Of a stretch of DNA of 64,000 nt, positions 38,294-47,259 are shown in pieces. The DNA is from Bacillota bacterium (GTDB lineage: Bacteria; Bacillota; UBA5301; Bu52), in NCBI GenBank assembly GCA_014896355.1, contig JADBKO010000004.1, forward strand, positions 1-64,000, given 5' to 3'. The position numbers were made by a program, and so were the translations under genes. Positions within the stretch are counted from its first letter, which is position 1, and the number at the start of each line of letters is the position of its first letter. A model generated the notes under the pieces. It was not told the origin of the DNA and ran no database searches. It saw only the letters and a program-made list of their open reading frames with translations.

Positions 38294-39364
38294 TTATATC
38301 CACAGGGCGGAGCCGCAGGACTCCCGGATCACCAGACGGGCGGGCAACAGCACCTCCGCCGGCTGAGGTTCCCCGCTCAGCATGCGAACCAGACACTGTA
38401 CAGCCTTTTGCCCGATCTCGAACACCGGCAGCCGGAAGGTGGTCAAAGCCGGCGGCACATACGCCCCCAGAGGATCGTCCCCGAAACCCACCACCGCCAC
38501 GGCCTCCGGTACCCGCTGCCCGCCGACGGCCAAAGCCCGCATGGCCCCCAGGGCCATGGCGTCGTTGTAGGCCACCACGGCGTCTGGGCTCCAGCGGTCC
38601 GACCGGCGCCGGTGCAGGAGGCGGTCCATGACCTGAAATCCACTTTCCTCACTGCCATCGCCGCTGATGCGGCTGACCACAGCGCCCGGCACCCGGCTCA
38701 CGGCCTCCTGGACTCCTTCCCAGCGCTGTTCGGACCCCGGTCCCGGCCCGGCCAGGAATACCAAGCGGCGCCGGTTGAGGCTCAGCAGGTGCGATGCAGC
38801 CTGGTAACCGCTGGCACGGTGATCCACGCGGATGACCACGCCCCGCCCTGCGGCGCCGGGCTCTGGCGAGGTCTCTGGGCTCCGCTGCCAGGGCACCCCC
38901 CCTGCCGGTTCCCCCACGCTGACTACGGGCAAGCCTTCCTGCCAGGCTGCGGGCAGAAAATCTTCCGGCTCCGCCGGCGGGAAAAAAATGGCCCCTTCCA
39001 CCCCACGGTCCTTCAGGGCCAGAAGGGTCTCGCGCCCCGGAATCCTAGGTTGCGCAGGGACCAGCACCAGAGCATAACTGCTTTCCCAGGCGGCACGGCC
39101 CACGCCGCCCAGAATAGCACTCCATAAATGCGCCGCCTGGCCCAATTCGTTGCCCGGGCTGGCCACCACGGCCATGGTTCTCGCCGCCTTGCCTGCCAGC
39201 ACCCGCGCCCAAGTGCTGGGCCGGTAGCCGAGCTGATGCACCGCCTGCAGCACCCGTTCCCGGGTAGCCGGTGTGATCAGGGCCGAGTTGTTCAGAACGT
39301 AGGACACTGTGGCCGTGGATACTCCGGCCAGCCGGGCCACGTCCTTGATGGTGGCGCGTTTCAT
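38294..39364 (-). CDS. LacI-family transcriptional regulator
   Basis: MKRATIKDVARLAGVSTATVSYVLNNSALITPATRERVLQAVHQLGYRPS. Confidence 0.95.
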   Translation of the reverse strand: MKRATIKDVARLAGVSTATVSYVLNNSALITPATRERVLQAVHQLGYRPSTWARVLAGKAARTMAVVASPGNELGQAAHLWSAILGGVGRAAWESSYALVLVPAQPRIPGRETLLALKDRGVEGAIFFPPAEPEDFLPAAWQEGLPVVSVGEPAGGVPWQRSPETSPEPGAAGRGVVIRVDHRASGYQAASHLLSLNRRRLVFLAGPGPGSEQRWEGVQEAVSRVPGAVVSRISGDGSEESGFQVMDRLLHRRRSDRWSPDAVVAYNDAMALGAMRALAVGGQRVPEAVAVVGFGDDPLGAYVPPALTTFRLPVFEIGQKAVQCLVRMLSGEPQPAEVLLPARLVIRESCGSALWI

Positions 39365-39379
39365 GCCGTGCTCCAGGGG

Positions 39380-39393
39380 TTTAACCGCTTAAA
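39380..39393. promoter_or_regulatory. LacI-type operator TTTAACCGCTTAAA
   Basis: Near-palindrome with central CG, 16 bp upstream of the lacI-family start codon. Confidence 0.55.
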
Positions 39394-39462
39394 TTTCATT
39401 GCCAAAAAACGCGGGCTCATCACCCGTTTTCCTTATTGCTTAATGAACTTCGGCGTGACCGT

Positions 39463-39975
39463 CTAATTTCCTGCTGGTGGGCGGATAGAAATTTTGCCTG
39501 TTGAGGAAATGGAAAAAGTCGCAGAACCGTGGGGCTGCAGAGGCGCCACCTTCACTTCCAGCCGATGCCGAGTGGCGGCATCTTGCCCTCCGAACGACAA
39601 GAGATATTCCAGGGTCATGCGGCCGCCGTTTTCCCCCATGTCCACCTGCACCAGCGTTGGCGCCACAGTCAGAGCCAGTTCCCCTTCCGGAGTCCGGAAG
39701 CGCGTGGTGCTGGACTGGCCGGACTGGAACTCTTGCCGCCACGAATACCGCCCGGTGCGGATCAGAACCACCCGCCCTGCCTGCAACCGTAACGTGGTGA
39801 CGGTCCCGTCCAGGCCGGTGACTGGGCTCTCGGCGTATTGAAGGTAGATCTTGTCGCCACATTGGTACAATTTGCCGCGGGTAAGAAGCTGCAGGGTCTC
39901 CGGCTTCTGCCCCGCCGCCCAGCCGTTCAGAGCGATGCTGGAACTGGTAATATCAATAAGAACGTCTCTTTGCAC
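39463..39975 (-). CDS. DUF1934 (YwiB-like) beta-barrel protein
   Basis: DKIYLQYAESPVTGLDGTVTTLRLQAGRVVLIRTGRYSWRQEFQSGQSSTTRFRTPEGELALTV resembles YwiB/DUF1934. Confidence 0.7.
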   Translation of the reverse strand: MQRDVLIDITSSSIALNGWAAGQKPETLQLLTRGKLYQCGDKIYLQYAESPVTGLDGTVTTLRLQAGRVVLIRTGRYSWRQEFQSGQSSTTRFRTPEGELALTVAPTLVQVDMGENGGRMTLEYLLSFGGQDAATRHRLEVKVAPLQPHGSATFSISSTGKISIRPPAGN

Positions 39976-40136
39976 GTTGGGTCCCGTCGCACGGATGCAC
40001 TTCTTGCTCCGGCGGGTTTCGCCTCCTGCTGCGGCCGGGCTCTTTCGGGGTGCGCGTTCTCCGGCCCTCCCCCGAATCCGCCCTGTGACCCTGGATTGCC
40101 GCCGGCCGGAACGCCGCCGGCCGGCGGCAACCGACC

Positions 40137-40808
40137 CTAGAAGCTGGTCTGCAGGCCCGCTCCCACAATGGGATACTGCAGGTTCGCGAGGCCCGCATCC
40201 ACCCAGAGATTGCGGGTGAGATCCAAGCGCACGCCGGCGTTGAGCATGTCACGGTCCAGGTCCACCATGATCACGGTCCGGGGCGTCCAGCTGGCCCGGG
40301 TGCTGAAGGTCACCGGATTCAGGAGATAGCTGAACCCGGCAAAAAGCCCCTGATCCTGGCCTGCCCGTAGTCCGAGGTGGAGCCGGCCGTTGATTTGCGG
40401 GATGGCCTTGCTGACCACAAGATACAGATCTCCGCCGCGGTCAAGCCAGACGTCTCCCCCCAAGGCCAACGCCGGCTGGCTGCGGGTCTCGGCAAGCAGG
40501 CGGACTTTGGCACCCACCACCGCTGTCTCCCGATCCGCATAATTGGACAGCAGCGCGGCGGCATTCAGCTCCAGGCCAGGGACCATGCCCAAATTGAAGC
40601 TGAGCGTGCTTTCCCGCCCAACCAGATGGTAGGCCAGGCGCAGCCCACCCGGGCTCGTCACATCGGCGCTAGGCGCCATGAACAGCCCCGTGGAACCCAG
40701 GGTGGTCGTGTTGGCCCGGGCAGTCTGTCCTGCGGCGAACATACCTCCGAAAACCAACAGAACGGCCAATGCGACCGCCACCGGTTTTGAGCGCCAGCTC
40801 TTTCTCAT
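40137..40808 (-). CDS. Exported beta-barrel-like protein (YjbH-like), C-terminal Phe
   Basis: Signal peptide (VAVALAVLLVFGGMFAAGQTARA); alternating beta-strand pattern; STGLFMAPSADVTSPGGLRLAYH; ends GAGLQTSF. Confidence 0.6.
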   Translation of the reverse strand: MRKSWRSKPVAVALAVLLVFGGMFAAGQTARANTTTLGSTGLFMAPSADVTSPGGLRLAYHLVGRESTLSFNLGMVPGLELNAAALLSNYADRETAVVGAKVRLLAETRSQPALALGGDVWLDRGGDLYLVVSKAIPQINGRLHLGLRAGQDQGLFAGFSYLLNPVTFSTRASWTPRTVIMVDLDRDMLNAGVRLDLTRNLWVDAGLANLQYPIVGAGLQTSF

Positions 40809-40987
40809 GCTCCTCTCACACCCCTACACGGTTTTACCGGAAACGTACCCCTTGGCCATTATAGCATAGCCACCCGCGCCGGGAGAAATGTGGCTGGGGT
40901 GGCAAATAGTGGGGGCAAGGAGTAGCCTGTTTCCTCCCGGCCCACCGGTGCCCGGCCGCAGGAAGCAACGCCATGCAGGGCTCCCGT

Positions 40988-41950
40988 TTACTCCGCCAGG
41001 CCGGCTGCGGCGGAAGCAACGGGATTGCCCATGAAGATCAGGAGCTCGCGGATGATTTTGGCTGCCAAAATGGCCGTGCGGCCGCTGGGATCATCCTCCG
41101 GGCTGACCTCCACCAGATCCGCCCCCACCAGATCCAGCTGGCCTAGCATGGCCACGGCGGCCAACGCTTCCCGCGCGGAGCATCCGCCGGGTTCCGGCGT
41201 GCCAGTGCCCGGAGCATACGCCGGATCCACCACGTCGATATCGAACGTCAGATACACGGGGCGCCCCTTCAGGGACGGCAGCGCCTCCCGCATGGGATCC
41301 AGTATCTCCAGCGGGAAGAGATGGGTACGCTGGCGGGCGTATTCCACCTCTTCGGCCACGCCGGAACGGATCCCGAACTGATACACCTCTATCCGGTCGT
41401 CGATCTCACAGATGCGCCGTAGGACGGTGGCATGGGAAAGCCGCTCGCCGAAAAACGAATCACGCAAATCCGCATGGGCGTCCAGGTGCACCACTGCTAA
41501 ATCCCCGCCATATCGGGACACTACCGCCTGCAGGGCCGGGTACGAAACCAGATGCTCCCCGCCAAGCAACAGGGGCCTCTTGCCGTCCTGCACCACGGTT
41601 CTCATGGCGTGTTCAATGACCTGGAGACTGCCTTCCACATTGCCCAAGGGCAGGATCAGATCGCCGATATCCACATAGGACTTGCGGTCCAGGGAACGCC
41701 CAACGGCTAGGCTGTACTCCTCCAGGCCATCGGCCACCTCCCGGATCTTGCGGGGGCCGAAGCGGGTTCCTGGCCGGAAGCTGGTGGTCCAATCCATGGG
41801 GGCGCCCAGGATCACCACGCGGGCGTCGGCGTAACTGGCATCACTGGAAAAAAAACCGCCGGGATGGGCAAACAAACCGGACAGATAGGAGGGCATTTGA
41901 GGCTGCCACACGGCTGAGACGATCCTTCTTTCCTCGTACAGGCCGTTCAT
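40988..41950 (-). CDS. speB: Agmatinase / arginase-family hydrolase
   Basis: LLGGEHLVSYPALQAV, VVHLDAHADLRD, YLTFDIDVVDPAYAPGTGTPEPGG, DLVEVSPEDDPSGRTAILAA. Confidence 0.93.
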   Translation of the reverse strand: MNGLYEERRIVSAVWQPQMPSYLSGLFAHPGGFFSSDASYADARVVILGAPMDWTTSFRPGTRFGPRKIREVADGLEEYSLAVGRSLDRKSYVDIGDLILPLGNVEGSLQVIEHAMRTVVQDGKRPLLLGGEHLVSYPALQAVVSRYGGDLAVVHLDAHADLRDSFFGERLSHATVLRRICEIDDRIEVYQFGIRSGVAEEVEYARQRTHLFPLEILDPMREALPSLKGRPVYLTFDIDVVDPAYAPGTGTPEPGGCSAREALAAVAMLGQLDLVGADLVEVSPEDDPSGRTAILAAKIIRELLIFMGNPVASAAAGLAE

Positions 41951-42030
41951 TATCCGGTCCTGCTGCGTGTTTTCCGGCCAAAGGCGCCGGTGGCCCGCCT
42001 GGGCCCGCGCCGGCGCCTGGCGCTCGAATA

Positions 42031-42498
42031 CTACCGATACCAGAGGCTGACACAGGCGAAGGCACACGCCGCCTGCCCCTCGGGCACCACAATACTGCTC
42101 CCCCGCACCAGGATCTCCACGGGTTCGATGCCCCTCTGACGGAATCCGGCCCGCACCATCTCCGTCACCGTAGCTTCCGCCTGTTCGCGGGAACAATATC
42201 CAGAATACTCCATGATCACACCGTAGCTGTCCTTGGTCCGGCCGATGGCTACCGCCGCCCCAATTTCCTGCCCTGCTTTGTCGCATACCAGCGACGCGTA
42301 GGCCGTTGGAACCAAAGAACCTGGAGGGATCACCAGGCCCTGGTCTTGCTCACAGTGGGGCGGCAGGATAGAACTGACCCGGACCAGGTTGAGGTTGCCG
42401 ACGCCACTGGCCAGCAGTGCGTTATCGAACGCATTCAAAGGTGTGGGTCCGGCAGCGGCCCCCGAGCCGATCTTGAACACATTTGGGGTTGGCAACAT
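42031..42498 (-). CDS. pdaD: Pyruvoyl-dependent arginine decarboxylase
   Basis: NALLASGVGNLNLVRVSSILPPHCE (Ser-Ser self-cleavage site), GRTKDSYGVIMEYSGYCSREQAE; adjacent to speB. Confidence 0.9.
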   Translation of the reverse strand: MLPTPNVFKIGSGAAAGPTPLNAFDNALLASGVGNLNLVRVSSILPPHCEQDQGLVIPPGSLVPTAYASLVCDKAGQEIGAAVAIGRTKDSYGVIMEYSGYCSREQAEATVTEMVRAGFRQRGIEPVEILVRGSSIVVPEGQAACAFACVSLWYR

Positions 42499-42663
42499 CC
42501 CTGACCTTTTCCTCCCTGCCCAAGGGCATGAAATGAGCTCCGACTAAGTATAGCAAAAGTGTGGGGGCTTGGGAATAACTTCGGCAGGGAAATTCGCCGG
42601 GTCTCCCCACGCCACAGTCCCAGCAGTTGCCGGGGCACCGGACTCGCGGCAAGAAGCGGGAGA

Positions 42664-43152
42664 TCAGCGATGGTATGGCAATTTGCGCCAGAGGGTAAAA
42701 GCCCGGTAAATTTGCTCCAAAGCCAAGATGCGCGCCACCTCGTGGGGAAAGGTCAGGGGCGACAGGGACCAACGCCACTGGCAACGTTCCAGCACCTCGG
42801 GCGCCAGTCCGTCGCTTCCCCCCACCACCAGGGCCAGTGTCTGGACGCCACTCTCGAACCAGCCTGCCAGGCGGCGGGCCAGCGCTGGGGAGTCTTCCAG
42901 GTGGCCCTGAACGTCTAGAGCCACGGCCCAGACAGGAGAAAGACGTTCCAGTTGGGCCAGGATACGGGTGCCCTCCCGGCGGAGCGCCACCGCGTGCAGC
43001 GCCGCCGGTGCCGCAGGCGGCGGAAGCCGCTCTTCGCGCAGCTCGTAGGCCTCCACCGGCAGGAAAACCCGCAGCCGCTCCAGATACTCCGCTTGCGCTT
43101 CCCGCCAAAAGCGGGTCTTGCTGCGACCCACGGCAACCAAAGCCAGCTTCAC
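42664..43152 (-). CDS. rlmH: 23S rRNA (pseudouridine1915-N3)-methyltransferase
   Basis: LDVQGHLEDSPALARRL, LVVGGSDGLAPEV, LSPLTFPHEVARILALEQIYRAFTLWRKLPYHR. Confidence 0.95.
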   Translation of the reverse strand: MKLALVAVGRSKTRFWREAQAEYLERLRVFLPVEAYELREERLPPPAAPAALHAVALRREGTRILAQLERLSPVWAVALDVQGHLEDSPALARRLAGWFESGVQTLALVVGGSDGLAPEVLERCQWRWSLSPLTFPHEVARILALEQIYRAFTLWRKLPYHR

Positions 43153-43190
43153 CCTCGCTCCACCCCCGGCGCCAGGCTGCGGCGCGGGGC

Positions 43191-44423
43191 TCAGAGAACG
43201 ACGTCCGTCTGGAAACGCTTCTTCTCCCGCACCACCGCCAGGCGGATGTGGCCGCCCCGGCCCAGTTTCTCCACGAGGACATTGAGATCCTCCATCTGCC
43301 GGACCGGCTGCCCGTTGGCATGGGTCACAATGTCCCCCCGCTGGATGCCAGCCCGGCTGGCCGGGCTGTCCGGGAGCACATCGATGACGAAAACGCCCTG
43401 GCCCACAGGCAGGCGGATGCCCGCCTCGCTGTGGATCCGGTCCACCAAGTCCGGGGACAGATTGCCCCCGGAGAATCCGATCCGGATCACCCGGCCGTAG
43501 CGGATCAAATCTGCGGCCACTTTGCGGGCCAGGTTGATGGGGATGGCGAAGCCGATCCCCTGGGCTTGTTGGACGATGGCGGTGTTCAAGCCGATGACTT
43601 CCCCGGCGGCGTTCAACAGCGGCCCTCCGCTGTTGCCCGGATTGATGGAAGCGTCCGTCTGGATCAGACCCTGGAGGTCCACATGGTAGTTGCCGGCTAC
43701 GGGCAACACCCGGCCCAGCGCGCTAACCACCCCGGTGGTGACGCTGAAGCTGAATCCGTAGGGATTGCCGATGGCCACCACCGGCTGGCCCACCTGCAGC
43801 AGGTCAGAGTCGCCCAACGGAGCCACAGGAAGTGTTCCCCTGGGGTTCACGATCTGCACCACGGCTAGGTCCGTGAAGGGATCGCTACCCACCAGCCGGC
43901 CGCGGAAGGTACGGCCGTCCGGAAGCAGCACACTGATCCGGCTGGCATCGGCGATGACGTGGTTGTTGGTCAGAACGAGGCCGCGGCTGTCGAAGATCAC
44001 TCCCGAACCGAGGCCCAGCTCATCCTCCTCCATAGGACCGCCCAAAAAGTCCGAGACGACCTTGCGCACCGCTGTATTGACCTGCACCACGGCCGGCCCC
44101 ACCCGCCAGGCCACAGCCACGGCTGCATCCCCCGCCGGCGGCAACGACGGCATACCGCCGGGCCAGCCGGGCGTCCCATCGGACCATCCCGGCGGAACAC
44201 CGGCAGGCGGCGGAGTCCCCGGCGCCTCTCCGGCACCCGGGGCTGCCGCTCCCGGCGGAAGGGCCGCAGGCGTGGTCGGAGTGGAGGGAGCCGTGCCGCT
44301 CCGGCCGGAGTACGGCCCCCGCACGTGAAGTCCCGTCCAAAACGCCAAAGATGCGAAGGCCAGGACAATGGCCAGGCCCATTGCCAAGCGTACGTTCCAA
44401 AAGCGGCGGCCGTTATCCGACAA
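43191..44423 (-). CDS. HtrA/DegP-like serine protease with PDZ domain
   Basis: GSGVIFDSRGLVLTNNHVI, DPFTDLAVVQI, QTDASINPGNSGGPLLNAAGEVIG; PDZ. TTG start after GGGGGG RBS. Confidence 0.93.
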   Translation of the reverse strand: MSDNGRRFWNVRLAMGLAIVLAFASLAFWTGLHVRGPYSGRSGTAPSTPTTPAALPPGAAAPGAGEAPGTPPPAGVPPGWSDGTPGWPGGMPSLPPAGDAAVAVAWRVGPAVVQVNTAVRKVVSDFLGGPMEEDELGLGSGVIFDSRGLVLTNNHVIADASRISVLLPDGRTFRGRLVGSDPFTDLAVVQIVNPRGTLPVAPLGDSDLLQVGQPVVAIGNPYGFSFSVTTGVVSALGRVLPVAGNYHVDLQGLIQTDASINPGNSGGPLLNAAGEVIGLNTAIVQQAQGIGFAIPINLARKVAADLIRYGRVIRIGFSGGNLSPDLVDRIHSEAGIRLPVGQGVFVIDVLPDSPASRAGIQRGDIVTHANGQPVRQMEDLNVLVEKLGRGGHIRLAVVREKKRFQTDVVL

Positions 44424-44576
44424 ACAGAACCCCCCTTGTGCGGTCCCGGGCACCCCTGTTGGGGTGCTCCTCTTTTAGTATGGCCGCACAGGAAGGGGTT
44501 CCATTACGGGCGGCGGTAAAGCGCTGCACATGGCAGTCCGCCTGTGCCCGCTGCCTGCTGCGCGCCCATGCACCTG

Positions 44577-45560
44577 CTACTTGCTGCGCGCCAAAAGATT
44601 CTGGATTTCCTCCAGCGCATTGACCAGCCTGGGCCCGGGACGGCTGAGCCAGGCAGGGTTCACCGCATAGACCTGCCCCAACCGGACGGCTCGGATGGTC
44701 TTCCAGGCTGGGCGGGCCATGACCTCGTCCCGATTGTTGTTCGTCAGCAGAATCACGTCCGGATCGTGGGATATGACTTGTTCCGCACTGTACTGAGGCC
44801 ACGGGGCCTTGGCATCCGCAGCGATGTTTTGCCCGCCCGCCAGGCGGATGATTTCGTCCGGAAAAGACCCGGGTCCCGCAGTCATCAGGGGATCATTCCA
44901 AATCTCCACAAAAACCTTGGGCCGGACCCCGTGCCGCTTTTCCAGATCCTGGGCAGCCAGGGCCTGCACTCGGCTGATCCGCTTCTGCAGGCTTTTCACC
45001 AAGGCTGCAGCCTGAGGTGCGTGGCCCGTGGCTTCCCCCACGATGCGGATGGCCTCCAGGGTGGAGTTAAGATCCACAGGGTTCAACACCAGCACCGGCA
45101 GGTGCAGTTGCTCAGCCCGCTGAATGTGCTGGGGCTCCAGCGAAGCATTGGCCACCAACAGATCGGGGTGCAGGCTGAGAATGGTCTCCCAGTTTAAGTT
45201 GAGATCCCCCACCCGGGTCCGGGTCTTGGCCTCCGCCGGGTAGTCGCAGTAGTTGGTCACACCCACGACCTGGGGCCCAGCTCCCACCGCAAACAGGATC
45301 TCCGTGTTATTGGGCGCCAGCGAGACGATCCGCTGCGGCTGCCTGGCCAGTTCCAGCCGGTGTCCAGCCTGATCCGTGATGCAGACAGGAAAGGCCCCCG
45401 CCTGGGAAGCAGCCAGCCCCCCCGGCGCCGGGCCCCAGGCCAGCCAGGCCCCTATTGCCAGCACAGCGAGCGTGGCAGCGCGCCACCCTGATGCCCTGGC
45501 AGCCGGCCCATTTCCAGGAATCTGCCTCAGCCCGTGCATTCGTTTCTCACGTCTCCTCAT
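44577..45560 (-). CDS. BtuF-like periplasmic substrate-binding protein
   Basis: DQAGHRLELARQPQRIVSLAPNNTEILFAVGAGPQVVGVTNYCDYP, VGDLNLNWETILSLHPDLLVA. No lipobox; 4-nt overlap with the fumarase gene. Confidence 0.85.
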   Translation of the reverse strand: MRRREKRMHGLRQIPGNGPAARASGWRAATLAVLAIGAWLAWGPAPGGLAASQAGAFPVCITDQAGHRLELARQPQRIVSLAPNNTEILFAVGAGPQVVGVTNYCDYPAEAKTRTRVGDLNLNWETILSLHPDLLVANASLEPQHIQRAEQLHLPVLVLNPVDLNSTLEAIRIVGEATGHAPQAAALVKSLQKRISRVQALAAQDLEKRHGVRPKVFVEIWNDPLMTAGPGSFPDEIIRLAGGQNIAADAKAPWPQYSAEQVISHDPDVILLTNNNRDEVMARPAWKTIRAVRLGQVYAVNPAWLSRPGPRLVNALEEIQNLLARSK

Positions 45561-46144
45561 CCGGCTGCGTGCCCGCCCGTCTCGTCCGGCAACGCGTACT
45601 GCTTTTTCCCTGCCTCATAGAGATCGCCGCCCTGGGCGTCGTTGACGACCACGGCAGGAAAGTCCAGCACTTCTAGGCGCAAAACGGCTTCCGGCCCCAG
45701 GTCTGGATAGGCGATGACCTCGGATTGCACGATGCAGCGCGACAGAAGAGCGCCGGCGCCGCCGGTCGCAGCCAGGTACACAGCCCCATACTGGCGCAGC
45801 GCCTCCTTCACCGCCGGGCTCCGGTAACCCTTTCCGATCATCCCCCGCACACCCTGGGCCAGCAGCGCCGGGGCATAGCCATCCATGCGCCCGCTGGTGG
45901 TCGGCCCGGCGGCGCCGATGGGCCGGCCCGGCGGCGCCGGCGTGGGACCCACATAGTAGATCACCGCCCCCTCTGGCGGAAAAGGCAGGGACCCGCCCTG
46001 CTCCAGGGCCTCCACCATGCGCTTATGGGCCGCGTCCCGAGCGGCGTATACGACGCCCCGCAATAAGACCCTCTGACCGGCCCGCAGCCGGCGGGCCGTC
46101 TCCGGGTCCAGCGGCGTATGGACCACCAGGCTCTCCCCGCTCAT
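45557..46144 (-). CDS. Fumarate hydratase class I, beta (C-terminal) subunit
   Basis: GPTPAPPGRPIGAAGPTTSGRMDGYAPALLAQGVRGMIGKG. Confidence 0.93.
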   Translation of the reverse strand: MSGESLVVHTPLDPETARRLRAGQRVLLRGVVYAARDAAHKRMVEALEQGGSLPFPPEGAVIYYVGPTPAPPGRPIGAAGPTTSGRMDGYAPALLAQGVRGMIGKGYRSPAVKEALRQYGAVYLAATGGAGALLSRCIVQSEVIAYPDLGPEAVLRLEVLDFPAVVVNDAQGGDLYEAGKKQYALPDETGGHAAG

Positions 46145-46155
46145 GTTCTTCCCCC

Positions 46156-46998
46156 CTATAGCTCCGCCACCACGTGACGGTTGGCATGGCACTGGATATT
46201 CACTGCCACCGGCAGGCTGGCAATGTGGCAAGGATAGACCTCCATCTGCACAGCCAGGACCGTGATCCGGCCTCCCAGCCCCTGCGGGCCTACGCCCAGC
46301 CTGTTGGCCCGCTGCAAGAGCTCTTCTTCCACCTGCGCCAGTTCCGGATCCGCGTTGGGCTGCCCCACTGGACGAAGAAGGGCCTTTTTGGCCAAAAGAG
46401 CGCAGGTTTCGAAATTGCCGCCCACTCCCACCCCCACCACCATGGGCGGACAAGCGTTAGGGCCGGCCTTGGCCACCGTTTCCACCACAAAGTTTTTTAC
46501 ACCTTCCAGGCCATCGGCAGGTTTGAGCATTCTCAGAGCACTCATGTTCTCGCTGCCGCCGCCTTTGGCCGTGAAAGTCAGGCGCAGCCGGTCGCCGGGC
46601 ACCAGCCGCAGATGAATGATGGCGGGCGTGTTGTCACCGGTGTTCTTCCGGCGCCAGGGATGTGCAACCATGGATTTACGCAGAAGCCCCTGGCTGTACC
46701 CCTGCCGCACCCCTTCGTTGATCGCTTCCTCCAGGCCGCCGCCGGAGATATGCACATCTTGGCCCAGGTCCACAAAAAACACAGCCACCCCCGTATCCTG
46801 GCAGAGCGGGATGTGCTCAGCCTCGGCGATGCTGGCGTTTTGCAGCAGCTGGTCCAGGATGTCCCGCCCCACGGGAGACTCCTCCCGGTCCCGGGCCCGG
46901 GCCAGAGCCTCCCGCATGTCCCGGCCCAGGTGGTAGTTGGCCTGCTGGCACATATCCGCCACGGTTCGGCTGACTTCCTGCGCTTGAATCTCCCGCAT
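46156..46998 (-). CDS. Fumarate hydratase class I, alpha (N-terminal) subunit
   Basis: PLCQDTGVAVFFVDLGQDVHI, NTGDNTPAIIHLRLVPGD, KGGGSENMSALRML, GVGVGGNFETCALLAKKALLRP. Confidence 0.94.
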   Translation of the reverse strand: MREIQAQEVSRTVADMCQQANYHLGRDMREALARARDREESPVGRDILDQLLQNASIAEAEHIPLCQDTGVAVFFVDLGQDVHISGGGLEEAINEGVRQGYSQGLLRKSMVAHPWRRKNTGDNTPAIIHLRLVPGDRLRLTFTAKGGGSENMSALRMLKPADGLEGVKNFVVETVAKAGPNACPPMVVGVGVGGNFETCALLAKKALLRPVGQPNADPELAQVEEELLQRANRLGVGPQGLGGRITVLAVQMEVYPCHIASLPVAVNIQCHANRHVVAEL

Positions 46999-47259
46999 GT
47001 CCTCCTCCCCCTTCGCACAACCCTGTTTCATTCTTCTGCCCGGACCCACGGATTCCTCCAACGGAGACCGGAGCATGCGGATGAAACGCCACCGGCCCGG
47101 CGCGGACGCAGCACCAGGCCGGCATGGCAGGAAACCTCTTCGATTCCTCAGACGCGGGGGTTCCAGATGCGGGAGGCGCGGGCCCCCCAGGGCCCCCGTT
47201 TCCCGTGGCGCAACCTCCATCTTGCTCAGTGGCCTCAATTAGTGGCCTCAAAAGTGGCC

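Noticed and set aside
44448-44469. GGGCACCCC-TGTT-GGGGTGCTC hairpin before the htrA-like gene
   Set aside because: Short, one mismatch. The T-run follows on the plus strand where no gene ends; function unclear.
45540-45620. Possible cobalamin riboswitch upstream of the BtuF-like gene
   Set aside because: The gene overlaps the fumarase stop codon; there is no untranslated leader.
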